A stretch of 43,583 nucleotides of DNA from CAYOID01 sp964573115 (GCA_964573115.1 CAZNIP010000014.1:1-43583), one strand, 5' to 3'; positions 1-7,167 are shown, counted from the first letter of the stretch. Notes: generated from the sequence alone by a model not told the origin. Numbers and translations: made by a program.

Positions 1-753
1 TCCAGCTATCCCCAGGCCCAGGCTTCGTTCGAGAACATCGAGGCTGAAGTCAGGAAGGCCTTCCCCGAAGTCCCGGTCCGTTGGGGCTACACCTCGAAGA
101 TCATCCGCCACAAGCTGGCCAAAGAGGGCCAAGACCTCGACTCCCCGGCCATGGCCCTGGCCAGGATGATGGATGAGGATTTCACCCACGTGGCGGTTCA
201 GTCCCTGCACACCATCGGCGGGGCCGAGTTCCACGACCTCATGTCCCTGGTCAACGGGTTCGAGTCCATGTCCGGGGGGTTTGACAAGATCCTGGTGGGC
301 TACCCGCTCCTGGCTGCCTCCCATGACCTGGAAGCGGTCCGGGAGGCCATGCTGGAGAACATCCCGGAAAAGCGCAAGGCTGACGAGGCCGTGATTTTCA
401 TGGGCCACGGCACCCATCATCCCAGCAATGCCTTCTACCAGGCCATGGCCTACAAGTTCCAGCGCAAGGACCCCAACGTCTATGTGGCTGTTGTGGAGGG
501 GGCACCCCTCCTGGAGGACATTCTGCCCGAGCTCAAGGCCAAAGGAACCAAAAAGGCCTGGCTCATGCCCTTCATGTCCGTGGCCGGGGACCATGTGCGC
601 AACGACATGGCCGGTGAGGAGCCTGACTCCTGGACATCGATCCTGGCCGAAGAAGGCATCGAGACCGAGGCCGTGCTCAAGGGCACTGCCGAGTTCGACA
701 ACATCGTGGACATCTGGGTCGGCCACCTCGAGGGCGCCTTCTCCCATTTTTGA
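1..753 (+). CDS. cbiK: Sirohydrochlorin cobaltochelatase CbiK (5' end outside window)
   Basis: Frame 1 is open from the first base to the TGA at 751-753, so 250 residues are visible and the N-terminus lies outside the window. CbiK-type enzymes insert Co2+ into sirohydrochlorin in the anaerobic corrin pathway; in sulfate reducers they can also serve sirohaem or haem synthesis. Seen in the sequence: SLHTIGGAEFHDL, the metal-site segment GHGTHHPSN, the VVEGAP segment with a candidate ligand Glu, and AGDHVRND with the third ligand-type His. These match the His/Glu/His metal site of the class II chelatase family. A signal peptide, as in the periplasmic Desulfovibrio CbiK, cannot be judged because the start is missing. 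A second cbiK follows 242 nt downstream. Confidence 0.92.
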   Translation, partial: SSYPQAQASFENIEAEVRKAFPEVPVRWGYTSKIIRHKLAKEGQDLDSPAMALARMMDEDFTHVAVQSLHTIGGAEFHDLMSLVNGFESMSGGFDKILVGYPLLAASHDLEAVREAMLENIPEKRKADEAVIFMGHGTHHPSNAFYQAMAYKFQRKDPNVYVAVVEGAPLLEDILPELKAKGTKKAWLMPFMSVAGDHVRNDMAGEEPDSWTSILAEEGIETEAVLKGTAEFDNIVDIWVGHLEGAFSHF

Positions 754-871
754 TGTCCAGGAGCATTTGGGGTACAGTGCGTTCTGAAGAACATGAACTC
801 TTAATCCATGAACGTTTCTGACCAACAGAAGTTGGTTGGGCAGAGGTTTTTTTGACCATCATGCCACCTGA

Positions 872-907
872 GCAATCCCCGGCCGGAAGCTTCCGGCCGG
901 GGATTGC
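872..907 (+). terminator. Perfect 36-nt palindrome after cbiK
   Basis: Positions 872-889 are exactly reverse-complementary to 890-907, centred on AAGCTT with no unpaired loop. The sequence lies between the two cbiK genes. It is very GC-rich and would form a strong hairpin. It has no U-tract after it (the flank reads CTTCAGACC), so factor-independent termination is possible but not proven. It could equally be a protein-binding palindrome or an mRNA stabiliser. Confidence 0.5.
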
Positions 908-995
908 CTTCAGACCTGTCTTCTGGGCAGGAGAGCTGTCGGGTCAGAAACTCGTGATCTTCGGGTTGTTGTCCTGAGGCTTCTGGAGCATTGAC

Positions 996-1790
996 ATGAG
1001 CACCCCCATTGTCCTGGCCGCCTTTGGCACCTCCACTCGGGCCAGGCAGACCTACACAACCATTGATTCCAGGACCAGATCCCTGTTTCCGGACCATCCC
1101 GTCCACTGGGCCTTCACCTCCAGAATGGTCAAGGACAGGGTTCAGCAGGAGCAGGGTTGGGAGCTCAAGCACCCCCACCAGGTCCTGGATGAACTGTATG
1201 AGCAGGGGCACGAATGGGCCGTGGTCCAGTCCCTGCATCTGGTTTGCGGTCACGAGTTCGACCGTCTTGTGGATGAAACCAGGTCCTGTCCCATCCGGAC
1301 CTCAATCGGCCTTCCCCTGCTGGACTCACCAGAGGATTATGAGGCTGTCGCCAGGACCCTGGACAGGGAACTCTCCCGTGAGGACAAGGGGGAAGCCCTC
1401 GTCCTGGTGGGGCATGGGACCGACCACGCCATTTGGACAGCCTACCCATGCCTGGAAAGAGTAGCCAGGAATCACCTCGGCGGAAGAGTCTTTGTCGGGG
1501 TGGTGGAAGGGTGGCCGGAAGCCGAAGACATTGTCCATGACGTGGTCTCGGCTGGTTTCAGACGGGTGAGACTGGTTCCTTTCATGCTTGTGGCAGGGGT
1601 TCATTTTCACGAGGACCTGGTCGGGGGGGAGGACTCCTGGAAAAACCATTTTCAGGACAACGGTCTTGAGGTCGTTGTGGAGGAGCGAAGCCTGGGAGGC
1701 ATGCCGGGCATCATCGATCGCTTCGGCCAGCACATTCAGGATGCTTTAACCGTCATTCCGGAGAGAGCGGGTGATGTCATCACCCGGTGA
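996..1790 (+). CDS. cbiK: Second CbiK-type sirohydrochlorin cobaltochelatase
   Basis: 264 residues, complete. The start ATG at 996 has GGAG at 985-988, 7 nt upstream. The N-terminus PIVLAAFGTSTRARQTY is the family start (a Gly-Thr-Ser loop), and no signal peptide is present, so this is probably a cytoplasmic enzyme. Metal-site elements are SLHLVCGHEFDRLV, GHGTDHAIW, GVVEGWPEAED and AGVHFHEDL, giving the His/Glu/His set. It is clearly diverged from the upstream cbiK; the two genes are paralogues in tandem rather than a recent duplication. Desulfovibrio vulgaris is known to carry two CbiK enzymes, periplasmic and cytoplasmic; here they are adjacent. The neighbouring sahR-ahcY and B12 riboswitch fit a corrinoid/one-carbon region. 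Confidence 0.9.
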   Translation: MSTPIVLAAFGTSTRARQTYTTIDSRTRSLFPDHPVHWAFTSRMVKDRVQQEQGWELKHPHQVLDELYEQGHEWAVVQSLHLVCGHEFDRLVDETRSCPIRTSIGLPLLDSPEDYEAVARTLDRELSREDKGEALVLVGHGTDHAIWTAYPCLERVARNHLGGRVFVGVVEGWPEAEDIVHDVVSAGFRRVRLVPFMLVAGVHFHEDLVGGEDSWKNHFQDNGLEVVVEERSLGGMPGIIDRFGQHIQDALTVIPERAGDVITR

Positions 1791-1820
1791 GCTTTGTAAG
1801 GTGAAAGTTGATCAGAAAAC

Positions 1821-1849
1821 TTGACAAGCTCTTCAAGGGTGAGTACACC
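1821..1849 (+). promoter_or_regulatory. Candidate sigma70 promoter for sahR
   Basis: A perfect TTGACA lies at 1821-1826. It is followed, after 17 nt, by TACACC at 1844-1849, a weak -10. The position upstream of the AT-rich operator at 1863-1878 suits a promoter of the sahR-ahcY unit. Confidence 0.45.
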
Positions 1850-1862
1850 TTGATGTCAGCGC

Positions 1863-1878
1863 AGATATCAAAATATCT
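1863..1878 (+). promoter_or_regulatory. Inverted-repeat operator candidate upstream of sahR
   Basis: AGATAT-CAAA-ATATCT is a perfect 6-bp inverted repeat with a 4-nt spacer, in a short AT-rich patch just before the ATG at 1894. ArsR-family regulators bind such AT-rich palindromes, and SahR of Desulfovibrio is known to autoregulate and to control ahcY. Binding here is inferred from position and symmetry only. Confidence 0.5.
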
Positions 1879-1893
1879 TTATATGAGCATAAA

Positions 1894-2811
1894 ATGAATG
1901 TTGTGAAAGTGTTCAAGGCCCTGGCCGACGAAACCCGGCTTCGGATCTTCTGCCTCCTGCTCTACCACGAGTTCAATGTCAACGAAATGGTCCAGGCCAT
2001 GGACATGGGGCAGTCCAGGATTTCAAGGCACCTGAAGATCCTTGCCGAGAGCGGGCTGATCTCCTCCAGGCGGGATGGGAGCTTTGTCTACTATCACGGG
2101 GTGATCAACGAGGACAACAGGGAGCTCATCGACTTCATCCAGGGGCACATCGATGTCGAGGCCGAGATTCAGAGCGATCTGGACCGGGCCGAGGCCATTT
2201 TCCTGGAGCGCAAGACACAAACCGCCAGGTTCTTCAGCCGGGTGGCCGCATACTGGGAGCAGCTCAAGGAATCCATCTTCGGGGATCTGGACATCAACAG
2301 CCTCATCGCCGACAAGACAGGGACGGGAGACGTCCTGGTGGATCTGGGATGCGGAACTGGCGAGCTGATCATGGCCCTGCACCACAAGGCCAGGCAGGTC
2401 ATCGGCATCGACAGCTCCCCGCAGATGCTCGAGCAGGCTGCAGGCAAGCTGCGCAGCAACGGGCACAATGTCGAGCTCAGGCTGGGAGAGCTGGAGCACC
2501 TGCCCATGGGGGACAATGCGGCCAATATCGCGGTGGTCAACATGGTCCTGCATCACCTCTCCGTACCAGCTTCCGGCATCAGGGAGGCCTTCCGGGTGCT
2601 CAAGCCGGGGGGCGTCTTCGTCATTGTCGACTTTGACAGGCACAGCCAGGAGTGGGTTCGGGACAGGTTTGGAGGTCCATGGATGGGCTTGAACCCCGAC
2701 GACATCGAACAGTGGCTCACCGATGCCGGGTTCGAGCTTCGGGAGCGGGAAAGGCTCCAGGTCAAGAACGGGCTCGGGGTCAATCTGTTTGTGGCCGTCA
2801 AGCCGGAATGA
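1894..2811 (+). CDS. sahR: SahR-like ArsR-family regulator fused to a SAM methyltransferase fold
   Basis: 305 residues. Residues 1-90 form an ArsR-type winged helix (KALADETRLRIF, then the recognition-helix region QSRISRHLKIL and the wing SSRRDGSFVYYH). Residues 140-300 form a class I SAM-binding fold, with motif I DLGCGTG at 150-156 and GIDSSPQMLEQA after it. This two-domain design is that of SahR, described in Desulfovibrio as an S-adenosylhomocysteine-responsive regulator of methionine-cycle genes. The methyltransferase fold is thought to sense SAH/SAM. The gene directly precedes ahcY (gap 51 nt), which supports the assignment. The Shine-Dalgarno sequence is weak. A palindrome at 1863-1878 could be its own operator. 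An enzymatic methyltransferase role cannot be excluded. Confidence 0.85.
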   Translation: MNVVKVFKALADETRLRIFCLLLYHEFNVNEMVQAMDMGQSRISRHLKILAESGLISSRRDGSFVYYHGVINEDNRELIDFIQGHIDVEAEIQSDLDRAEAIFLERKTQTARFFSRVAAYWEQLKESIFGDLDINSLIADKTGTGDVLVDLGCGTGELIMALHHKARQVIGIDSSPQMLEQAAGKLRSNGHNVELRLGELEHLPMGDNAANIAVVNMVLHHLSVPASGIREAFRVLKPGGVFVIVDFDRHSQEWVRDRFGGPWMGLNPDDIEQWLTDAGFELRERERLQVKNGLGVNLFVAVKPE

Positions 2812-2862
2812 GTTTTTTTCGGGGACCATGTCCCTGTAACCATGAAGAAGGAGTATGATCGA

Positions 2863-4125
2863 ATGGACGTTGGAAACCATTACGAAGTCAAAGACATGTC
2901 GCTGGCACCTCAGGGCCGGAACAATCTCGAATTGGCCGAGCTGAACATGGGGGCCCTGCTCGAGGTGCGCAAGCGCTTTGAAAAGGACAAGCCCCTCAAG
3001 GGAATCCGGGTGGGACTGGCCCTGCACGTGACCAAGGAGACCGCGATCCTGGTCCGGACGCTCACGGCCGGAGGCGCGGATGTGGCCATCACCGGCTGCA
3101 ACCCGCTGTCCACCCAGGATGACGTGGCTGCAGCCCTGGCTGAGGAAGGCGTCAAGGTCTGGGCCTACAAGGGCGAGACCGGCGAGGACTATTACCGGTA
3201 TATCGAGAACGTGATCAAGTTCAAGCCACAGATCACCATTGACGACGGCTGCGACCTGGTCTCGGAAATCCACAAGAAGCATCCCCAGCTCATTCCGGAG
3301 ATCATCTGCGGCTGCGAAGAGACCACGACCGGAATCATCCGCCTCAAGGCCATGGAGAACGACAAGGCCTTGAAGTATCCCATGATCGCTGTCAACGACA
3401 ACAAGACCAAGCACCTCCTGGACAACTACTACGGCACAGGCCAGTCGTCCATCGACGGCATCACCCGGGCCACCAACCTGCTCTGGGCCGGAAAGACCCT
3501 GGTGGTCAGCGGCTACGGCAGCTGCGGCCGGGGCGTGGCCTTGAAGGCCGAGGGCCTGGGGGCCAACGTGGTCGTCTGTGAAGTGGACAACTTCCGGGCC
3601 CTCCAGGCCGCCTACGACGGCTACCGGGTCATGCCCATTGAAGAGGCGGCCAAAATCGGCGATGTCTTCTGCACGGTGACCGGAAACAAGCACGTCCTCA
3701 GCTTCGAACACATGAAGCTCATGAAGAACGGGGCCATTCTGGCCAACTCGGGCCACTTCGACAATGAAATCGAGCTGAAGACCCTGAATGAAAAGGCCAG
3801 CTCGAAGCGCCAGGTTCGGCCATTCATGGAAGAGTACGTCCTGGACGGCAAAAAGCTCTTTGTCCTTGGCGAAGGGCGGCTGGTCAATCTGGCAGCTGCC
3901 GAAGGCCACCCCAGCGAAGTCATGTCCACCTCGTTCTGCGGCCAGGCCCTGGCCTGCGAGTTTGGGGTGCAGAACAGGGGCAAGCTGGAGCCCAGAGTCC
4001 TGCAGCTCCCCCCGGAACTGGACGACGAGATCGCAGGGCTGCAGCTCAAGGCCCTGGAGGTGAACATCGACACCCTGACCAGGGAGCAGGAAGACTACCT
4101 CAACTCCTGGGAAGAAGGCACATGA
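2863..4125 (+). CDS. ahcY: S-adenosylhomocysteinase
   Basis: Hydrolyses S-adenosylhomocysteine to adenosine and homocysteine, regenerating the methyl cycle. An ATG at 2842 is in frame, but AAGAAGGAG at 2845-2853 is an excellent Shine-Dalgarno 9 nt before the ATG at 2863, so the shorter start (420 residues, MDVGNHYEVKDMSLA) is preferred. Signatures are NKTKHLLDNYYGTGQS, DGITRATN and the NAD-binding loop GYGSCGRG at about residues 217-224. The length (about 420) and the C-terminus LTREQEDYLNSW match the short form seen in archaea, Thermotoga and many anaerobes. The longer form with an extra 40-residue insertion and KxxxYRY tail is not seen. It lies directly downstream of sahR and is probably co-transcribed with it. 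Confidence 0.95.
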   Translation: MDVGNHYEVKDMSLAPQGRNNLELAELNMGALLEVRKRFEKDKPLKGIRVGLALHVTKETAILVRTLTAGGADVAITGCNPLSTQDDVAAALAEEGVKVWAYKGETGEDYYRYIENVIKFKPQITIDDGCDLVSEIHKKHPQLIPEIICGCEETTTGIIRLKAMENDKALKYPMIAVNDNKTKHLLDNYYGTGQSSIDGITRATNLLWAGKTLVVSGYGSCGRGVALKAEGLGANVVVCEVDNFRALQAAYDGYRVMPIEEAAKIGDVFCTVTGNKHVLSFEHMKLMKNGAILANSGHFDNEIELKTLNEKASSKRQVRPFMEEYVLDGKKLFVLGEGRLVNLAAAEGHPSEVMSTSFCGQALACEFGVQNRGKLEPRVLQLPPELDDEIAGLQLKALEVNIDTLTREQEDYLNSWEEGT

Positions 4126-4131
4126 TAATAT

Positions 4132-4156
4132 CACGAGGGGCTCCAGGCCCCTCGTG
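4132..4156 (+). terminator. Hairpin after ahcY
   Basis: CACGAGGGGC (4132-4141) pairs perfectly with GCCCCTCGTG (4147-4156) around the loop TCCAG. The flank reads AAAATGAACTC with no U-tract, so it is a probable but not canonical terminator of sahR-ahcY. Confidence 0.55.
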
Positions 4157-4204
4157 AAAATGAACTCTTGACATGAATCTGTCATTGGCCTAGCCTCTTC
4201 CCAC

Positions 4205-4370
4205 GTTCAGGTGCTCCGCAGACCATGTCGCGGACTGAAAAGGGAACCCTGTGCAAGTCAGGGACGGGCCCGCCGCTGTGATCGGGGACGAAAGCCGCAT
4301 GAAGCCACTGCCGGGAAACCGGCGGGAAGGCGCGGCGATGAGGATGATCCGAGAGTCAGAAGACCTGCCT
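4205..4370 (+). promoter_or_regulatory. Cobalamin (AdoCbl) riboswitch
   Basis: Conserved blocks occur in the right order: AAAAGGGAA near 4238, GTGCAAGTCAGGGACGG, the CCGCTGTGA region near 4272, AAGCCACTG near 4342, GGGAAGG near 4324 and the closing GAGTCAGAAGACCTGCC. The outer helix can form between CAGGT (4208-4212) and ACCTG (4363-4367). These are the class I cobalamin riboswitch hallmarks, including the B12 box. It lies directly in front of a strong terminator (4434-4474) and the small gene at 4496, so B12 probably causes premature termination there. Confidence 0.92.
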
Positions 4371-4433
4371 GGATGAACGGACAGTGCCTTCGTGGAGGTG
4401 AGGTGTCCGGTGATTGAGGGTCAAAAAAGGGAC

Positions 4434-4474
4434 AGCCCTGAATCGATGTCATGGATCGATTCAGGGCTTTTTTT
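4434..4474 (+). terminator. Intrinsic terminator of the B12 riboswitch
   Basis: AGCCCTGAATCGAT (4434-4447) pairs perfectly with ATCGATTCAGGGCT (4455-4468) around GTCATGG and is followed by a run of T to 4474. It sits 64 nt after the riboswitch aptamer and 21 nt before the downstream start codon, so it is the expression platform. Confidence 0.92.
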
Positions 4475-4495
4475 ATCCACAGGAGGATCATGACC

Positions 4496-4741
4496 ATGAA
4501 GAGCGGCACGATTGTCTACGTTCTGAGCCAGAGTTCTGATGTCGACCACAGCGGTCTGGAAGACGAGTTGACCCGACTGCCGCTTGCCGGAAGGCTGTGC
4601 CTGGCAGTGGACATCGAAGACGTTGTTGATCGGTGGTTTGAGCTCACGGTGCAGGGCGTGAAGTCCATCACCTGTCTCCTGGCCCAGCGGGAAGACCAGG
4701 GCCTGGCCCTGACCGGCAGGGAGCTTCGCCTCTGCGGATGA
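4496..4741 (+). CDS. Small unknown protein controlled by the cobalamin riboswitch
   Basis: About 81 residues beginning MKSGTIVYVLSQSSD. A perfect AGGAGG at 4481-4486 lies 9 nt before the ATG at 4496; an in-frame ATG at 4490 is too close, and one at 4451 lies inside the terminator and would be untranslatable. The sequence alternates hydrophobic strands (TIVYVLS, GRLCLAVDI, SITCLLA) with amphipathic helices, suggesting a small soluble alpha/beta fold. There is no signal peptide, membrane segment or Cys cluster. I do not recognise the family. Because it is the only gene between the B12 riboswitch and the terminator at 4807, its expression should respond to B12, so a role in corrinoid supply, repair or a B12-independent bypass is inferred from context only. 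Confidence 0.8.
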   Translation: MKSGTIVYVLSQSSDVDHSGLEDELTRLPLAGRLCLAVDIEDVVDRWFELTVQGVKSITCLLAQREDQGLALTGRELRLCG

Positions 4742-4806
4742 CGCTTTAAGACCGACACCCTTTTCCTTCCCATAGCCCGGGCTCACATGAGCCCCACACT
4801 CCCCTG

Positions 4807-4850
4807 GCCGCCCCGGAGTTTCCACGCCGCTCCGGGGCGGCTTTGTTGTG
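4807..4850 (+). terminator. Intrinsic terminator
   Basis: GCCGCCCCGGA (4807-4817) pairs with TCCGGGGCGGC (4831-4841) around a 13-nt loop and is followed by TTTGTTGTG. It closes the one-gene B12-riboswitch unit. Confidence 0.85.
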
Positions 4851-5007
4851 GTCCTCCTGTCCGAGGCTGATGCATCTTCAATAATACAGGAACTCCTTGC
4901 TCTTACGCCCTTTTTGGGGTATGAAGGGGCCAAAAACCGGTTCTGTTCAGCTCAGCCCCTGGATGCGCTGAACAGATGGCGGGCTGACTGCTGCGCCGCT
5001 CTCCCTG

Positions 5008-5037
5008 CCCGGCCTGCTCCCCCGGGAGCAGGCCGGG
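5008..5037 (+). other. Strong hairpin of unknown role
   Basis: CCCGGCCTGCTCCC (5008-5021) is perfectly complementary to GGGAGCAGGCCGGG (5024-5037) with only two bases between. There is no T-run on either side. It lies 43 nt upstream of the phosphatase start and could be a second terminator or an mRNA 5' structure. The rest of 4742-5080 shows nothing else I can support. Confidence 0.5.
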
Positions 5038-5080
5038 CCATTGAGCGTCTCCGGCCTCTCTTCTTTCGAGCCTTGGGTGC

Positions 5081-5659
5081 ATGACTGGAATGAGAATATC
5101 GATCATGCGGCACGGGGAACCGGATGTCCCCCGCTTTTCCCAGCGCATCAAGTCCTGCCAGCTCCAGGATTTATGGGATCTCTACAACCGGTGCGGGCTG
5201 TCCCGTCTGTCCAGGCCCGACGGCAACATCCTGCACATGTTCCAGGACTGCAAGGCCGTGGTGGCCAGCAACCTCAAGCGCTCCCTGGAATCGGCGACCA
5301 TGTTCACCGATCAGAAGGCGATGATCGTCAACCCTCTCTTTCGCGAAGTCGACAAACCCTACTTCCATGTTCCCTTTCTCCGTTTGCAGGCCAGGTCCTG
5401 GGCGTACCTGTTCATCCTCCTCTGGATACTGGGAATCATGGACCGCCACAGCTCCTTTCAAGAGGCCCGGGACAGGGCCAGGGTCTGCGCCCGGGAGCTC
5501 ATCACGTACTCAGAGCATTACGGCCATGTCCTCCTGGTCGGACACGGGATCATGAACGCCTACATCCGCAAGGAGCTTTTGCACGCCGGCTGGGTCGGAC
5601 CGAACACCCTGCACAGGGCGTACTGGTCCTATGCCACCCTGACCCGGAACGGCGGATGA
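5081..5659 (+). CDS. Histidine phosphatase family protein
   Basis: 192 residues. The N-terminal catalytic motif is MRHGEPD (RHG with the phospho-accepting His), followed by VASNLKRSLESA, the usual second arginine region, and by VGHGIMNAYIRKEL near residue 150, containing the second catalytic His. This is the phosphoglycerate mutase/acid phosphatase superfamily. The superfamily includes CobC, alpha-ribazole phosphatase; the nearby cbiK genes and B12 riboswitch make that attractive but not demonstrated. An internal hydrophobic stretch (SWAYLFILLWILGIM, about residues 105-122) is unusual for the family and may be a membrane-associating insertion. No convincing Shine-Dalgarno precedes ATG 5081; ATG 5090 is an alternative. 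Confidence 0.8.
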   Translation: MTGMRISIMRHGEPDVPRFSQRIKSCQLQDLWDLYNRCGLSRLSRPDGNILHMFQDCKAVVASNLKRSLESATMFTDQKAMIVNPLFREVDKPYFHVPFLRLQARSWAYLFILLWILGIMDRHSSFQEARDRARVCARELITYSEHYGHVLLVGHGIMNAYIRKELLHAGWVGPNTLHRAYWSYATLTRNGG

Positions 5660-5696
5660 GGCTTTCCAGCCGCGTTCGCGCCTAGAAGGTTCAAAC

Positions 5697-5903
5697 ATGG
5701 GTCGATGGCTGATCATTGCAGGTCTTGTCCTGGTGGTTCTCGGAGTCATCCTGAATTTCGCCCCCTGGATGCTGAGCTGGTTCGGCAGGCTGCCCGGGGA
5801 CATCCGCATCGAATCGGGGCGGACCAGGGTCTTCATCCCCATCACCTCCATGATCCTCTTGAGCCTTGTGCTGACCCTGATCATCAATCTCTTCAAGCGT
5901 TGA
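5697..5903 (+). CDS. DUF2905 small membrane protein
   Basis: 68 residues with two transmembrane segments (about 5-27 and 47-65) separated by a short loop with the family hallmark GRLPGDIRIE. DUF2905 proteins are small conserved membrane proteins of unknown function. The gene lies between the phosphatase (37 nt upstream) and the MaoC-like gene (6 nt downstream), so these three are probably co-transcribed. Confidence 0.88.
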   Translation: MGRWLIIAGLVLVVLGVILNFAPWMLSWFGRLPGDIRIESGRTRVFIPITSMILLSLVLTLIINLFKR

Positions 5904-5909
5904 TGCCCC

Positions 5910-6386
5910 ATGTCAACCATCCGCACCAGAACAGTTCAAGGCTTGCGATCCGGGGACACTTTCTCGACATCCCGGACCTTCAGCGAACAGGACGTGCGTC
6001 GTTTTGCCGACATGTCCAGGGATTACAACCCGGTCCACTTTGACGACCGGTTCGCCCGGGTCAAAAAGCTGGAAGGCCGAATCTGCCATGGTCTGCTCGT
6101 GGCCAGTCTGGTCACGGAAATCGGAGGACAGATCGGCTGGCTGGCCTCAGGGATGGACTTCACTTTCAGGAAGCCGGTCTACTTCGGCCAGACAGTGCAC
6201 TGCGAGCTCACGATCACCGAGATCGACGAACGGGGACGGGCCAGGGCCGAGGCAAGGCTGTTCACCGATGACGGGACAACCGTCATGGAGTGCATCCTGA
6301 GCGGAATTGTCCCTGGAGATGGGGAAAAGCGGGTCATGCAAGACATGGTCTCCGAGGGCGACCCCACGAACAAGCTGACAGGGTGA
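5910..6386 (+). CDS. MaoC-like (R)-hydratase
   Basis: 158 residues with the hot-dog fold of MaoC/(R)-specific enoyl-CoA hydratases. The active-site segment DMSRDYNPVHFDD carries the expected Asp and His, and GRICHGLLVASLV is the following helix. The reaction is probably reversible hydration of a trans-2-enoyl-CoA to an (R)-3-hydroxyacyl-CoA. It starts 6 nt after the DUF2905 gene. No other fatty-acid gene is close, so the substrate cannot be inferred. Confidence 0.85.
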   Translation: MSTIRTRTVQGLRSGDTFSTSRTFSEQDVRRFADMSRDYNPVHFDDRFARVKKLEGRICHGLLVASLVTEIGGQIGWLASGMDFTFRKPVYFGQTVHCELTITEIDERGRARAEARLFTDDGTTVMECILSGIVPGDGEKRVMQDMVSEGDPTNKLTG

Positions 6387-6426
6387 GGAGCTCTTCAGCC
6401 GTGTTTGGGCGGGTTGGGAGGGGAAT

Positions 6427-7095
6427 ATGATTGGACACAATGGACATGATGGACCTCGTGGACAGGAAGGGGAGACTCGAGAAGGGCTGATTCCGAAGCA
6501 CGGAGGGTACCGGAATCTGAAGAGCTTTCAGATTGCTCAACTGGTCTACGACGTGACGGTCCGGTTTTGCGACCGCTACGTCAACAAGAGGAGCCGCACC
6601 CACGATCAGATGGTCCAGGCGGCCCGATCAGGGGTGCAGAACATTGCCGAGGGCAGCAAGGCCTCAGGGACCTCCAGAAAGACCGAGCTCAAATTGACGA
6701 ACGTGGCCCGGGCGAGCCTTGAAGAGCTTCGACTCGACGATGAGGATTTTCTCCGCCATCGAAACCTGTCTCTCTGGGAAAAGAGCGACCCCAGACGGGC
6801 TGCACTCATTCAGCGGCGATGCGGATCTGTGGATGAGGTTGCTGCCTGGGTTCGCGATCTCCGTGAGCCATTGGGACAAGACCAGAGTAGACAGCAGGAA
6901 TCGTCCCTGAAGTCAACGAAGTCCATAAGGTCCACGTATCCCGAAATCGCGGCCAATGCAGCTTTGACCTTGACTGCAGTGGCCTGCAGCCTCCTGGATC
7001 GGCAGCTTGCGGCTCAGGCGGAGTCTTTTGAGCAAGAGGGAGGCTTTACGGAGAGACTGTATCAGAGGAGGGTTCAATCCCGGAAAAAGCGATAG
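6427..7095 (+). CDS. Four-helix-bundle (S23/IVS-type) protein with suffix domain
   Basis: 222 residues. The core KSFQIAQLVYDVTVRFC ... HDQMVQAARSGVQNIAEGSK is the four-helix-bundle family first known from intervening sequences of 23S rRNA genes. The C-terminal part (NAALTLTAVACSLLDRQL ... GGFTERLYQRR) is the suffix domain found in longer members. GGGAGGGG just before ATG 6427 is a good ribosome-binding site. The extreme N-terminus translates a nonamer repeat as GHN-GHD-GPR-GQE, and residues around 163-170 translate an inverted nonamer array, so parts of the protein are repeat-derived. No rRNA is in the window, so this is a free-standing copy. Function is unknown; related bundles act as RNA/DNA-binding accessory proteins in diversity-generating retroelements, but no reverse transcriptase is nearby. 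Confidence 0.85.
   Translation: MIGHNGHDGPRGQEGETREGLIPKHGGYRNLKSFQIAQLVYDVTVRFCDRYVNKRSRTHDQMVQAARSGVQNIAEGSKASGTSRKTELKLTNVARASLEELRLDDEDFLRHRNLSLWEKSDPRRAALIQRRCGSVDEVAAWVRDLREPLGQDQSRQQESSLKSTKSIRSTYPEIAANAALTLTAVACSLLDRQLAAQAESFEQEGGFTERLYQRRVQSRKKR
6432..6467 (+). repeat. Four tandem nonamers TGGACNNNN
   Basis: Units TGGACACAA, TGGACATGA, TGGACCTCG and TGGACAGGA lie head to tail at the start of the four-helix-bundle gene. The period of nine keeps the reading frame and yields collagen-like G-X-Y triplets. Confidence 0.8.
6912..6938 (-). repeat. Inverted nonamer array inside the four-helix-bundle gene
   Basis: GTCAACGAA, GTCCATAAG and GTCCACGTA are three units whose minus-strand sense is NNNNTGGAC or TTGAC, i.e. 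the same nonamer family as 6432-6467 in opposite orientation. The two arrays could base-pair across the 445 nt between them. Confidence 0.65.
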
Positions 7096-7109
7096 CTGAT
7101 CTTCGACTT

Positions 7110-7156
7110 GTCCAGTTTGATCAGGGAAGAAACTCTGCCAGTCACTTTACTTGAAG
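7110..7156 (-). repeat. Partial copy of dispersed intergenic repeat
   Basis: The reverse complement of this stretch is nearly identical to 9484-9531 (core TTTCTTCCCTGATCAAACTGG). It lies head-to-head with the full-length copy that starts at 7168. Confidence 0.75.
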
Positions 7157-7167
7157 GGGGTTTCTTC

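Noticed and set aside
2023..4185. 720-residue open frame on the minus strand opposite sahR and ahcY
   Set aside because: It is the antisense shadow of two clearly recognised high-GC genes; it has no start signal and no domain.
4211..4417. 68-residue frame over the riboswitch
   Set aside because: The region is explained by conserved cobalamin-riboswitch structure.
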